Positions 10,081 through 19,964 of a stretch of DNA of 64,000 bases are shown in pieces; positions within the stretch are counted from its first letter, which is position 1; every line of letters begins with the position of its first letter. The translations under genes were made by a program, and so were the position numbers. Source of the stretch: Abelmoschus esculentus (Eukaryota > Streptophyta > Magnoliopsida > Malvales > Malvaceae); the NCBI GenBank assembly GCA_035048815.1, contig JAUCBN010000021.1:503501-567500 (forward strand). The letters run 5' to 3'. Under the pieces are notes generated by a model. That model was not told the DNA's origin. It searched no databases and saw nothing but the letters and a program-made list of their open reading frames with translations.

Positions 10081-11505
10081 TCACTTCTTCATCCACCGAG
10101 TCAACCCAGAGCCACCCTGTCCATGACACCAAAACTCGCCCAAGAACGTCTTGGCTGCATCCAGACTGGGAAAATAAGTAGGCTCCATGAATATCTGACT
10201 CAACGAGTCACACGAGTAGGAACTCGTCACGACTCGGTTCCCTTTCGCTTCCAAGCTCCCCATAACCACCACCAGCACTTGCTTGTACCCATAGAAGAAC
10301 CGTTTCAACGCTCCTTCTACGGCTTGTAAGGCTTGTACCAAACAGACCTTACTACCCTCCTGCTTCTCTGCGTACAATCTCATCGCAGCTTCTTGAATCC
10401 TGGGTCCACCATTGGGGTCCACCTCAACATCCAAGATTAACGGAACCTTGTGTTTTAATTCTTTGGACATTCTGGTAATTTCAACCAATCCTTTTGACCT
10501 GAAACAAAACGCCTCCGTTTCGTTCATCGGTTTTATCATTAGCTGACTTTTCAAATGAAGGAAATCGTCGGGGTCCATTAATAAATGGAGGTCTTCGATT
10601 TCCGATAGGAGTTTCCAGATCTTTTCGGTCAGGTAACCGTCGCTCGCGGCGGATTCGAAGCTGCCGGCGTCGATCCTTGAAACGACGCGTTTCAACACCT
10701 GTTTTGCGGTCTCGATCCACGATTCGAGGATCTGGTGCGTCGTGTAAAGAGTTGTGTTCTCCTGGTTGTCGACGTGATCGTACGGGGTCTTTTTCAGCGC
10801 GTGGAGTTCGTTCGGCTTGCAAACGGCGTCGTAGGCCAGGTTCGGTTTGCCGGAGAGGTTCGGTTCTCCGAGACCTAGAGTGTAGGGGCACCGCCTCATC
10901 TCGCACTCGATGGAGTAAAGTATCTTCTGGGCGACGTCTTCGGATTTCCGCCACGTGGCGAGACGCGGCAGCAAGCTGGCTTCGCTGGTCCGATTCACCA
11001 CCGTCGTGTCTCCGTGAAGCTTCCACACCTCGGTGGAACTGTACTCGCGAGCAAGCACTCCGTTAGACGAGATCAGATCGAGTATCGGCGCCGTTCCGGT
11101 CGTTGTTTTGTCTTCGTTCTCGTCTTCGCAGAGCATAGCGATGAGTTCGATCTGACTCGTGGCGAGTGACTCAAGTCTCCGCGTCCACTCCCGACGATTC
11201 GAATACGGTCTAGGATCCGACAAGACGATGGAAATGAACCGGAACGTGATCTCGAGAGCATGCAAAGCCGGCTTCAAAACGGCCTCGTTTTCCCAAGCGG
11301 GAAACTCCTTCGCCTCCCATAAGCTTCTCAGCTCCGGTAGACGAAGATAATATTCGTAAGCAGATGAGGCCGAAGCGGAAGCCGAAAACGGCGATATAAT
11401 ATCGGAGAACCGAAACGACGTCGGCAGAGAAATTCTTGGTTTATCAGAGGATTTGTTACTGATCTCTGAAGAAACCATTTTTGATTTCCGATCAAAACCA
11501 AGCAT
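10081..11505 (-). CDS. HSPRO: HSPRO / Hs1pro-1-like protein (nematode-resistance-protein-like)
   Basis: An intact, intronless 474-residue protein. The frame extends 12 bases further upstream but starts there with TTG. The first ATG, at 11505, gives MLGFDRKSKMVSS, which matches the usual family start, so I chose it. Family hallmarks are present: YEYYLRLPELRSLW (about residues 54-67), PVLKPAL-like ALKPALHALEITFR, SDPRPYSNRREWTRRLESLA, DVEVDPNGGPRIQEAAMRLY near 380 and the C-terminal FFPSLDAAKTFLG-like stretch. Members carry Hs1pro-1 N- and C-terminal domains, lack a signal peptide and TM segments, and act in basal resistance. The Arabidopsis proteins bind a subunit of SnRK1 kinase. Codon use is GC-rich compared with its surroundings. 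Which of the HSPRO1/HSPRO2 paralogues it corresponds to cannot be settled here. Confidence 0.95.
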   Translation of the reverse strand: MLGFDRKSKMVSSEISNKSSDKPRISLPTSFRFSDIISPFSASASASSAYEYYLRLPELRSLWEAKEFPAWENEAVLKPALHALEITFRFISIVLSDPRPYSNRREWTRRLESLATSQIELIAMLCEDENEDKTTTGTAPILDLISSNGVLAREYSSTEVWKLHGDTTVVNRTSEASLLPRLATWRKSEDVAQKILYSIECEMRRCPYTLGLGEPNLSGKPNLAYDAVCKPNELHALKKTPYDHVDNQENTTLYTTHQILESWIETAKQVLKRVVSRIDAGSFESAASDGYLTEKIWKLLSEIEDLHLLMDPDDFLHLKSQLMIKPMNETEAFCFRSKGLVEITRMSKELKHKVPLILDVEVDPNGGPRIQEAAMRLYAEKQEGSKVCLVQALQAVEGALKRFFYGYKQVLVVVMGSLEAKGNRVVTSSYSCDSLSQIFMEPTYFPSLDAAKTFLGEFWCHGQGGSGLTRWMKK

Positions 11506-11595
11506 TCTCAGAAGCAAAAAATCTAAAACAGAACGAATTTCAATGCGTTTTTACTTGGTCTTTGTTTTACTGACGAAGAAAGCATAGAAATTATG

Positions 11596-11603
11596 TATTT
11601 ATA
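11596..11603 (-). promoter_or_regulatory. Candidate TATA box of HSPRO
   Basis: TATAAATA on the minus strand, about 90 bases upstream of the HSPRO ATG, followed by A-rich leader sequence. Spacing suits a TATA element for a stress-inducible gene. Confidence 0.55.
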
Positions 11604-13227
11604 GGGCAAAGCAAAAAGCAAGGCGTGTGGAAGAAAGAAAGGACGAGGATTTAGACATTTTTAATTTATTTCTTTCCTAAGGAATTAAGAATAAATAATT
11701 TAATTTGAAGCTTATCCAAAATTGGTTTTCAGACCAAACATTGGAACTAAAATACGGTCGTGTTCCAGTCGGATGTTTTTTTTTAGTTAAAGACCGCCTC
11801 AGCCCTTAGGCAAGTTTATCCGATACATTTCTACTTGATTTATCCGTTGTCTCTCCACCAATAATTAATAAATTGGACTCTATTTCTTACAGTATTAATT
11901 AATAAAAAAATTATTATATAAATTTGACTCATCGTAATATTTATAGTATTAATTAATAAAATATTTTTCACTAAAATAGTTATATATGTAATGTATTTTA
12001 TTGAATAGATATTAATTCAATTTAATATTTATGTAATTAATTTAAAATTATGTACATTTATTAGTATATATATTATATGGAAATTGCTGGTTAAATAAAT
12101 AAATAAAGTTGGAATGTGAGACTTACTATTTATATATTATTTTTATTTAATTTAATATATTTATTTTATATTATTATTAGTAATGAGGTTATCAATTTAG
12201 AGATAAATTAAACTAACAAATTAAGCAAATGCGAAGGGCGTAAATGAACGAGTTTGAACAAATAAAATTTAATTCATATTTATTTATTTATTTTTAAAAA
12301 TATTTATAATGTTTAGTTTATGTTCGATTTAAATTTTAACATCATGTTGTTTATTTATTTTTGAATGTGTCTGTATTCGTTTGTTTAATGTTCGTAAACA
12401 TGTTTGTTTAACATTTTCGAACATGATTGTTTATATATCCGTTATATATTCATTAAAATGATAAAATTAAACTATTAGTCCTTAGGCTTCACAATTAGAA
12501 CTCCAAAATTTACCCTACGTTCAATTTAGTATATACCTTCATTAATATTTAAAAATATAAAAAAAAAAAAAAAAGAAAAATAATCAACGAGCTTATAATC
12601 GAGTTTGCTTGTGAATTTAAACGGACCAAATACACATTGGGATGTATAATGTTTTGTATCATGAAAAGATGTTAAGATGATAACTTAAATATAATTTTTG
12701 TATAGTAGAGGGACTGGAATCAAAATTATACAAAACATTTATTCCTTACCAATTTATGAGATAAAGATGCTTCCTCAATCCTCGGCCAATATCATCGCAA
12801 ACAAACACAAGTTCTCCTGTTGAGTCAAATGTCAAACCTTCTTTCCTGTTGACTCATCCGAAAATATCCCTATCTTCATCGTCCATTTACGATAATGCCA
12901 TTTGCCGCCATCTCCATTGACTTGAAATCTGCCAAACCAAACCAAACCAAACCAAACACAGTTTTAATGTTTTATGTTTGTTTGTTTTGGCAAACAAATA
13001 AAAGTGTTTGTAGTTGAAATTTCAGCCAACACATGTTTTGAAAAGTCATATTGTTTCTGGGTTGTTTGAACTGTTTAATTAAATAGGCAAATTAGTCAAA
13101 CAAGTTTTAACTCGCAATTTGATGTTTGCAACTTGGAGACATGTCGTGGATTAGGACATGTTACATAATATTGCATGCATTTATTGAAACTTTATAATAT
13201 AAAACAAGTATATAAAAATATGAAAGA
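11604..13227. other. HSPRO upstream region and AT-rich intergenic DNA
   Basis: The proximal part (11604-11830) is the likely promoter. It contains no repeat I recognise. 11860-12700 is very AT-rich with GTTCG/CGAAC-containing repeats around 12240-12450 (ATGTTCGTAAACATGTTTGTT) and a poly-A run near 12553. A pentamer run (CCAAA)n lies near 12935-12956. No gene was seen. Confidence 0.4.
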
Positions 13228-13241
13228 GAAACTTAAATGAT

Positions 13242-13413
13242 GATGTACGAGTCCTTTAACCTAAGTGGTTAAAGGAACGATTCTTGATTCTAGAGGTCAC
13301 GAGTTTGAGCACCAGTGATGCCAGTAGAGTGATTGAGCGATTAATGTCAAATGGTGGAAGATTATATTCTAGAACAGATACCACTGTAATCACTATTAGC
13401 TTGTTCAAAAAAA
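13242..13413 (+). mobile_element. tRNA-derived SINE, copy 1
   Basis: The 5' region reads ACCTAAGTGGTTAAAGGA (box-A-like) and then GGTCACGAGTTTGAGCACC (box-B-like), at pol III promoter spacing. It is followed by a tRNA-unrelated body with TTGAGCGATTAATGTCAAATGG and an A-rich tail. It is flanked by exact 14-base copies of GAAACTTAAATGAT at 13228-13241 and 13414-13427. It carries no protein-coding capacity. It is not a functional tRNA, because no cloverleaf with a proper acceptor stem is present. Confidence 0.75.
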
Positions 13414-13427
13414 GAAACTTAAATGAT

Positions 13428-13590
13428 ACACGAATCATCTAGTCTCAGTGGTTAAAGGAATGATTGTTCTTTCTAGAGATCACGGGTTCGAACACCAATA
13501 ATGTCAACATAGTGTTTGAGCGATTAATGTCTAATGGTTCAAAGTATACTCTAAAACAGATACTATTGGTACACTATAACTAATTAAAAA
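13428..13590 (+). mobile_element. tRNA-derived SINE, copy 2
   Basis: Same family as the preceding copy and in the same orientation. The box-A-like TAGTCTCAGTGGTTAAAGG and box-B-like GATCACGGGTTCGAACACC are closer to tRNA consensus than in copy 1. The body contains TTTGAGCGATTAATGTCTAATGG. The left flank is the shared GAAACTTAAATGAT. The right flank AAACTTGAATAAT (about 13591-13603) is a diverged match, so this is probably the older insertion and copy 1 landed in its left target duplication. Confidence 0.72.
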
Positions 13591-13603
13591 AAACTTGAAT
13601 AAT

Positions 13604-14305
13604 AATATTACATAAAAAAAAAGTTGTTTATCCTCTATAGTTTGCTATAGGGTTTTGTTATACCATGTTTAAAACTACTAGATTCTTTAATTAATGTTTT
13701 TTTTTTTCTAATGAAACCTACTAAGATTTTAATGATAGATATAATTAAGGGTTTTACTATGCACTTTCTTGAGGGACATGATTTACGGTTTATGATTTAA
13801 GATTTAAAGTTTATAGTTTTACTGTTAGAGTTTAGGGTTATAATTTAGGGTTTATGGATAATTATTTAAAATTTGGGATTATAATGTTTTGATTTTTAGT
13901 GTTAGGTTAGGGTTTAAGGTCTAAGATTTTAGGGTTTAAGTTTAAGGGTTTAAGTTTTTGATTTATGACTAATGGTGAGGATTTAATGTTTGGATTTAGC
14001 GTTTAGAGTTGAAGTTTTTGTGTTTGAACTTTGTTTTTAGGTAATAGAATAATTTTTTTTATGAGTATTAATTATATCTACAATTACGATTATTAATAAA
14101 ATTTATTAAAAAAGAAAATACCCCACATTTTAGAAGAGTATTAGTTGTGAAACTATATTTAGAATATATAAATATCCATAATATTTTATAATGATTGATT
14201 TTCAAATATTTATTTAAAATACGATTATGCTTTTAAATATAGATCATATTTTGATTTATTAAAAATATTATATTTTAAGATAACATCAAAATTTAAATTA
14301 TATAA
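13604..14305. other. AT-rich DNA with TTTAGGG-like words
   Basis: Between about 13780 and 14040 the plus strand is rich in GTTTAGGG-, GGTTTAAG- and TTTAGGGTT-like words, one-sided here without an obvious complementary half. No gene was seen. The last nine bases (14306-14314) are the target duplication of the next element. Confidence 0.4.
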
Positions 14306-14314
14306 AATAAAATA

Positions 14315-15389
14315 GGCATAAAAATAATTTTAACCCTTAACGTTTCTAGTTCTTATCGTTTTGACCCTTATTCTTTTTTTTTGGATAAATTTAACCCTTA
14401 ACCTATATCTTTTTGACAAATAGCTTATTTTTTAATTAGCTTGATGACTGGACCGTTAAAAATTTAACGATGATAAATATATATGGAATATAATTTTAAA
14501 TAAAATGGAATGTAACCTATCAAATACATATATATAGAATATAATTTTATTCTAATATAAAAATACAAAACAATTAAAATTTAAATAAAATATTAAAAAT
14601 TAATTAATTCTAAAATAAAATATTATTACACATTCTTAATCCTAACTACGATAAAATCAAAATCTTATTCGAATTGTGTTTATATTTTTATTTTAGAATT
14701 TATAATCATAGTGTATTGTAATTATTTTTTATTTGAGATGTATGAACAAATAAAAAATAATGAGAATAATATTATATAAATAAAATATCATAAACTAATA
14801 TAATATTTCATTTTTTATTATATAACAAATATTTTAAATATCAAATTCTACACAATAATTTAAATAATACAAAATCCATCACATTTAATCTTAAATATTA
14901 CATACAATAAATTTAATTCACGGGAAAAAGGTTTTCACGAGACAATTGTGTCACAATAATTATGTAGAAATTTTAAAAAATATGTTATTTATTTTTTAAT
15001 ATTAAAATATAATAAAAAATATAAACACAATTCAAATAAGATTTTGATTTTATCGTAGTTAGGGTTAAGAATGTTTTATAATTTTTATTTTAAAATTAAT
15101 TAATTTTTAATATTTTATTTGAATTTTAATTGTTTTATATTTTATATTAGAATAAAATTATATTCCATATATATATATATGTATTTGATAGGTTATATTC
15201 TATGTCATTTAAAATTATATTCTATATATATATCATCGTTAAATTTTTAACGGTCCAGTCTCAAGCTAGTTAAAAAATAAGTTCTTTGTCAAAAAGATAT
15301 AGGTTAAGGGCTAAATTTATGCCAAAAAAAGAATAAGGGCCAAAACGATAAAAACTATAAACGTTAAGGGTTAAAATTATCTTTATGCC
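14315..15389. mobile_element. Non-autonomous Mutator-like element with long terminal inverted repeats
   Basis: The two ends (GGCATAAAAATAATTTTAAC at left, complement of GTTAAAATTATCTTTATGCC at right) open inverted repeats several hundred bases long. Ordered landmarks include CCTATATCTTTTTGACAAA, GGACCGTTAAAAATTTAACG and CTACGATAAAATCAAAATC, each found again in reverse complement. Exact 9-bp flanks AATAAAATA lie at 14306-14314 and 15390-15398, as expected for Mutator. They are AT-rich, so chance is possible. There is no transposase frame. A truncated relative lies at 26356-27048. Confidence 0.7.
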
Positions 15390-15398
15390 AATAAAATA

Positions 15399-16524
15399 AT
15401 ATAAATATATTTAATCATTCGATTAATTAATGAATCTCTCGTAATTTATATACATAAATGGATTGGATACCAAAAATACTTATGTACCAAATTTGGATTC
15501 TTTTTTCTTTCTTATCTCAAGAAAAATATGGAATGTCCTTAAATGCATGAACCAACCCTACTATTTAGTAGTGAATTAGTTGGAAAAGAATATTTAGAAT
15601 ATGTAAAGATTCTATGTTCTATTTTGTTTCTAAATGTGTTCAACCACGAAAAAGAAAAAATATACACAATAATAACTTTTTTAGTATTTATCATTTATTC
15701 TCGACCCGACTAAAAAAAATATAATTTGATTTAATTTAATCCTAAAATTTTAATAAAATTTAATTAAATTTTCTTATTTTGAAAAAAATCATAAAATATT
15801 TAATATATTATGTAAAAATACGATATATATATATATTTAAAAATATATTAGAGCGGAATGAGAAAATTTTATCCTATTCGAATTTGTCCTGATCCCCATT
15901 CAGTCGTTATAAAAACTTGATATTGACTCGATCTAAAAATATACGAATTGAAATAGGTCATATCGAGTTAGAACGGATTCGAATAATTTTACCATTAGTA
16001 TATATTCTTGTGTGATAAGTCATCAAAACACTTACTTGATGCTCATTGTTAACATGTATTGCACGTTTAATAAGTTTGACATTAAATGTTTCAGGTTAAT
16101 TGTACCATGTGTCAGATTAATTGAAAACCAGAGCCATAATATCGGGATGAAACTGATATATTCAAAAATTTAATGATTAATTTAGAACAAAATTTAAATT
16201 TATGTAAAATTGAAATATTTATATTTGGACCGTGTGTTAAAATCATTAATAAATAATTCGATATCGTTTATATTTTGAATTTAAAATTTTATAATTACAA
16301 AATATCTTTATTAAAAGAGTACAACATAAAAATTCGTAAAAAATTTAATAATAAAACTCTAGAGAACCGATCGAAATAAAATAAAATAAAATAAACCATT
16401 CCCCGTTCAAACCGTTCCATTCCATCCAATCTTGTTTTCCCTTGTTTATTTCCCCTGGAAGCTTCTACTCGCTGGACTGAATCTCCGCGTTTACCGCCTC
16501 AACACCGTCAGATCCGACCAACAC
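15399..16524. other. AT-rich intergenic DNA rising to GC-richer flank
   Basis: 15400-16370 is AT-rich without a gene. A short (AAAAT)n-like run lies near 16375-16395. From 16400 composition rises and the sequence looks low-copy. It ends in CCACTGTCTT (16525-16534), the left target duplication of the next MITE. Confidence 0.4.
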
Positions 16525-16534
16525 CCACTGTCTT

Positions 16535-16734
16535 GAGAAATTATATCATGGGTCAATCCCACCACGTCATCCATGAGACCGACCAATGATAATCATCTAC
16601 CTCATTATTTTTTAATTTTTAAAGTGAAAATTCACCTGGAAAAGAAATATGACATAGAAAAGTTGATGACGTGGGTAGTTATCATTGGTCGGTCCCATGG
16701 ACACGTGGTGGGACTGACCCATGATATAATTTTT
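16535..16734. mobile_element. Mutator-type MITE with 10-bp target duplication
   Basis: About 200 bases. The left arm contains AAATTATATCATGGGTC and ACCGACCAATGATAA. The right arm contains their reverse complements (TTATCATTGGTCGGTCCCAT, GACCCATGATATAATTT). The flanks CCACTGTCTT at 16525-16534 and 16735-16744 are identical over ten bases, within the 8-10 bp range of Mutator elements. The open frames crossing it on both strands mirror one another because of the inverted repeat and are not genes. Confidence 0.8.
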
Positions 16735-16893
16735 CCACTGTCTTTGATTGGATACACGTGGCATTGTCCTATTGCTGTTTGACGAGCCGACTCGGTCGTC
16801 ATTGCTGTCCAACTCAGCCACGCCTGGTCATCCAAATTATCACGTGCCCCACTACACGTGGTTCGCCGTTTCTTCAATGACATGTGACACGTG
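16702..16893. promoter_or_regulatory. Cluster of five CACGTG G-box/ABRE cores
   Basis: CACGTG occurs at about 16702, 16755, 16841, 16855 and 16888, several in ACACGTGG context typical of ABA-responsive elements bound by bZIP factors. A TATA-like TTTATATTTA follows near 16954. No coding region begins downstream before the foldback at 17113, so this resembles a promoter without its gene. One of the five sits in the right arm of the MITE. Confidence 0.55.
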
Positions 16894-17112
16894 TGAAAGA
16901 TAAATATGTTCCCTGGTGTCCAATGTGAACCACTCCCACCGCATTTATCCACTTTATATTTACATTTATTTGTTAATAAATATCTGCTTTATCAGTATAT
17001 AATATCTTTTAATAATTTTAAATAATATTTATGTCGATGGGACGTCGGAGTAATGACATCATCAGAACTTAGAGATTTTAGTTTTTTTATCAATAAAAAT
17101 TTTTACGATAAG
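16894..17112. other. Flank between G-box cluster and foldback
   Basis: GC content falls after 16950. A TGACATCATCAG word near 17053 is bZIP-like but isolated. No open frame of note was seen. Confidence 0.35.
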
Positions 17113-17822
17113 TGTTGAACACCGTTAATGATGAATACCGTTGAATATTATTAAACTAATCAATAAAGATTAAAAAATTTAGGTATTTAACGTATAATTA
17201 TAAATTATTTTAAATATTTTTTATTATATTATTTTATTATTTAAATAATTGAATAAAATATCAATTTAAATTAATTTTAAAATCTAAACCCTAAATTATA
17301 AATTTTCACAATCTAAATCTAAAATCTAAAATCAAAAACCCTAAAAATTTTAAATCATAAAAACTTAATATAAACCCTAAAATCATAAAATCTAAAATAA
17401 TAAAAAAACATGTATCTAAATCTTAAAGTAATTTTTAGGTTCAAGTTTAGAGTTTATACTTTTTAGAGTTTCAAAATTTCTATTTTAGGGTTTAGGTTAT
17501 GGTTATATTTTTAGACTTTATGGTTTAAGGTTTTATTGTTTTAGAGTTTAGAGCTTATGATTTAGTGTTTTAGATTTTAAAATTTAGTATTGTTTAGTAT
17601 TTTAGCTTGAGTTTAGGTTTTTAAGTTTTGGATTTAATATTTTTTATTTTTAAATTAAAAATAATTTTAAAATATTATTTAAAAAATTAAAATATAATAT
17701 ATAATTTGTTTAAAATTTTATTTTAAATAATTTAAAATTATATATTTAGTCTTTAAAATTTTTAAGTTTTATTAATTAATTTAATAGTGTTCAATGATGT
17801 TCATCGTTAGTGGTGTTTAAAA
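17113..17822. mobile_element. Long foldback element with telomere-like words in its core
   Basis: The left end TGTTGAACACCGTTAATGATGAA pairs with the right end TTCATCGTTAGTGGTGTTTAAA. The arms continue inward for about 300 bases (AATAAAGATTAAAAAATTT against AAAATTTTTAAGTTTTATT). Near the centre the left arm is rich in ACCCTAAA-like words and the right in TTTAGGGTT-like words. No transposase is encoded. The class is unassigned because a target duplication could not be fixed. Confidence 0.55.
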
Positions 17823-19964
17823 ATGTTCGATGCACGTGGAAGGCTCATCCTATTAATATATTGCTGTAATTATAAATTAATATTTTTTGAATTTTTAGTT
17901 TTTTTATAATAAATATTTGTTTAACTTAAATGAACATCGATACCCTTAAAAAGTTAACACTTATAGTTTGTTTTTACCTATTTAATTTTTTATATAATCC
18001 AATAAGTGATTCTAATAAAAAATAATTTTCAAATATAAGTAATGACCAAAATTATTTATTTATTTAATTTTTTAAAATTGACTAAAAATGAATAAATATA
18101 CTTAAATATTTTTTTTTTACATTTGGATGAGGAAGAATACTTAAAAAAAAGATGGGTTAATATTCACTTATTTGTAGATGCTTTGCTGTCAGGGTTAGCA
18201 AAGGCTAAGGCTTAGCAAGCAACAAAAATTATTTATTTATTTACTTTTTAAAAATTGACTGAAAAAATGAATCTTCTCACCTCTAATATAAAAATTCTGA
18301 AGGTGAAAAAGACCGGAAATAAAACGGCTAAAAGAGCAGCATGAATCATCAGAATTTATTTAATTATTATTTAATTTTCTTAATTAAAAATTATAATACT
18401 TGAAACAAACTTGTGTTTCTACTTTCATGTTTTGTCGATTGTCTGTCTGGTTTTAGTTCCATGCGTGATTTATCCAAAAATATTTTTATCGAGTCAAAAT
18501 TTAAAATTTATCGACTATATTATTTTTTTAAAGTGAATGCTTTTTATTTTATTTTTGATAAATTATATTTTAAATTATTTTTTTATCATTTTTATTTTAA
18601 TCATTTAATTTTAATAAATTTTTATTTTATTACTCAATTTTTAAATGTGTTTTATTGGATTATATAATTGTTCGTAATTGCATAACAACAATATCAACAT
18701 AAATTTTTATTTATAAATTAACATAATATATTGACATTCTTCTTCTCTATTATTGGAATTGTTGTCTATGATTATTGATTGTTGTTTACGAAGTTTCGAA
18801 TTTTTTTTTATCCTGATATATAATTTATATCGTTTAAATAATCTAAAATCGAGACATATTTTATTTTTCATCCTTCTCAATCTCTCCTTAATTCAAATTA
18901 AAAAAATGTCTAACATAAATGAATAAATTGAGCATAAAAATCAAAGTTTAGAAGAAAATTCTCGAATATCTTTTGTTACTTAAATTGATCAAAATTAAAT
19001 AAACCTTAACAATTATAATATTAAAAAAAATCAAACGATAAAATTAGAAATATTAAAATTGGGTGACCCAAACAGAATCATAACTATATTTTGGTTTGAC
19101 TCTTGCCTTTGAGATCATGCTTGTTGTCTTCTGTCCTGTCCTATATTTTGTGTTGGATTTTTCATGCTTCAACAACCCACTAATATGAAAAATTTCTTTT
19201 GAGTGAAATTCTTGAACACATCTCTAAGCAAGGTGTTAATCATGCTTATTTTTAACCAACCTCGGACAATATAAAGCATGCAATTTAAAACTAATTAAAA
19301 ATATCTAAATAAAATATATAATTTTTTTCTATATTAATTTATAATTTAGAGAAAAACTTATATATAATTTTATCATTTTAAAAACAAAGATCGTTATTAG
19401 CACCTCTAGTTTCCTCCATGCATGGAGAATTATGAATTTATCAATTAAAGAGATTAAATTAGTTTTAAATATATTAATCCGAATAAAAAATATCAAATTT
19501 TAATTTTACTATCGATATATACTAGAATGCTACTTTACGTTTTAAGTTAAAATTGGTGGATTTATGTACAAATAATTTCAACTCCATGTCTGATAATTTT
19601 CTTACACGTAAGCGTTATTATAAAGATATTCTTAGCATGCAAGAAAACAACTAATCCTTACACTCAGTAGGAAACATTGCAAGTTATACCCATGTCGATT
19701 AGGACAGCTACAAAAACCCATTCAAAAAGGGATTTGAGTGGTTGGGATCATTACTTCCTCGTCAAAAAGAACAGACTATAACATAACAAAACAAAATAAA
19801 TTTAGGACAGGACGCCAACAGGCTTGATTCATTGTTCCAACTTTCTTCTTGCATATAACTTAAGAATTCTACTAAATTGGAGAAATGGAAGTGTATGAAA
19901 AAGAAACTACGAGGAATAATCGAGGACCTATAATCCTATTTCTTTATGCTAAAGACAAATAAGA
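17823..19964. other. AT-rich intergenic DNA and 3' flank of P0 gene
   Basis: No gene is visible. The frame at 18413-18667 is Phe/Tyr-rich T-tract translation. From about 19620 onward the sequence becomes less AT-rich and probably includes the 3' untranslated region of the minus-strand P0 gene. Confidence 0.4.

Noticed and set aside
10481..11350. Open frames on other strands/frames inside the HSPRO gene (10481-11026 minus, 10677-11066 plus, 11073-11261, 11159-11350)
   Set aside because: They are GC-rich shadow frames of HSPRO, Arg-rich, without family resemblance.
13250..13500. Possible tRNA genes at the box A/box B pairs
   Set aside because: No acceptor or anticodon stems fold, and target duplications and A-tails identify SINEs.
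16573..16952. Overlapping frames on both strands at the MITE
   Set aside because: The plus and minus products mirror each other because of the inverted repeat, so this is not a gene.
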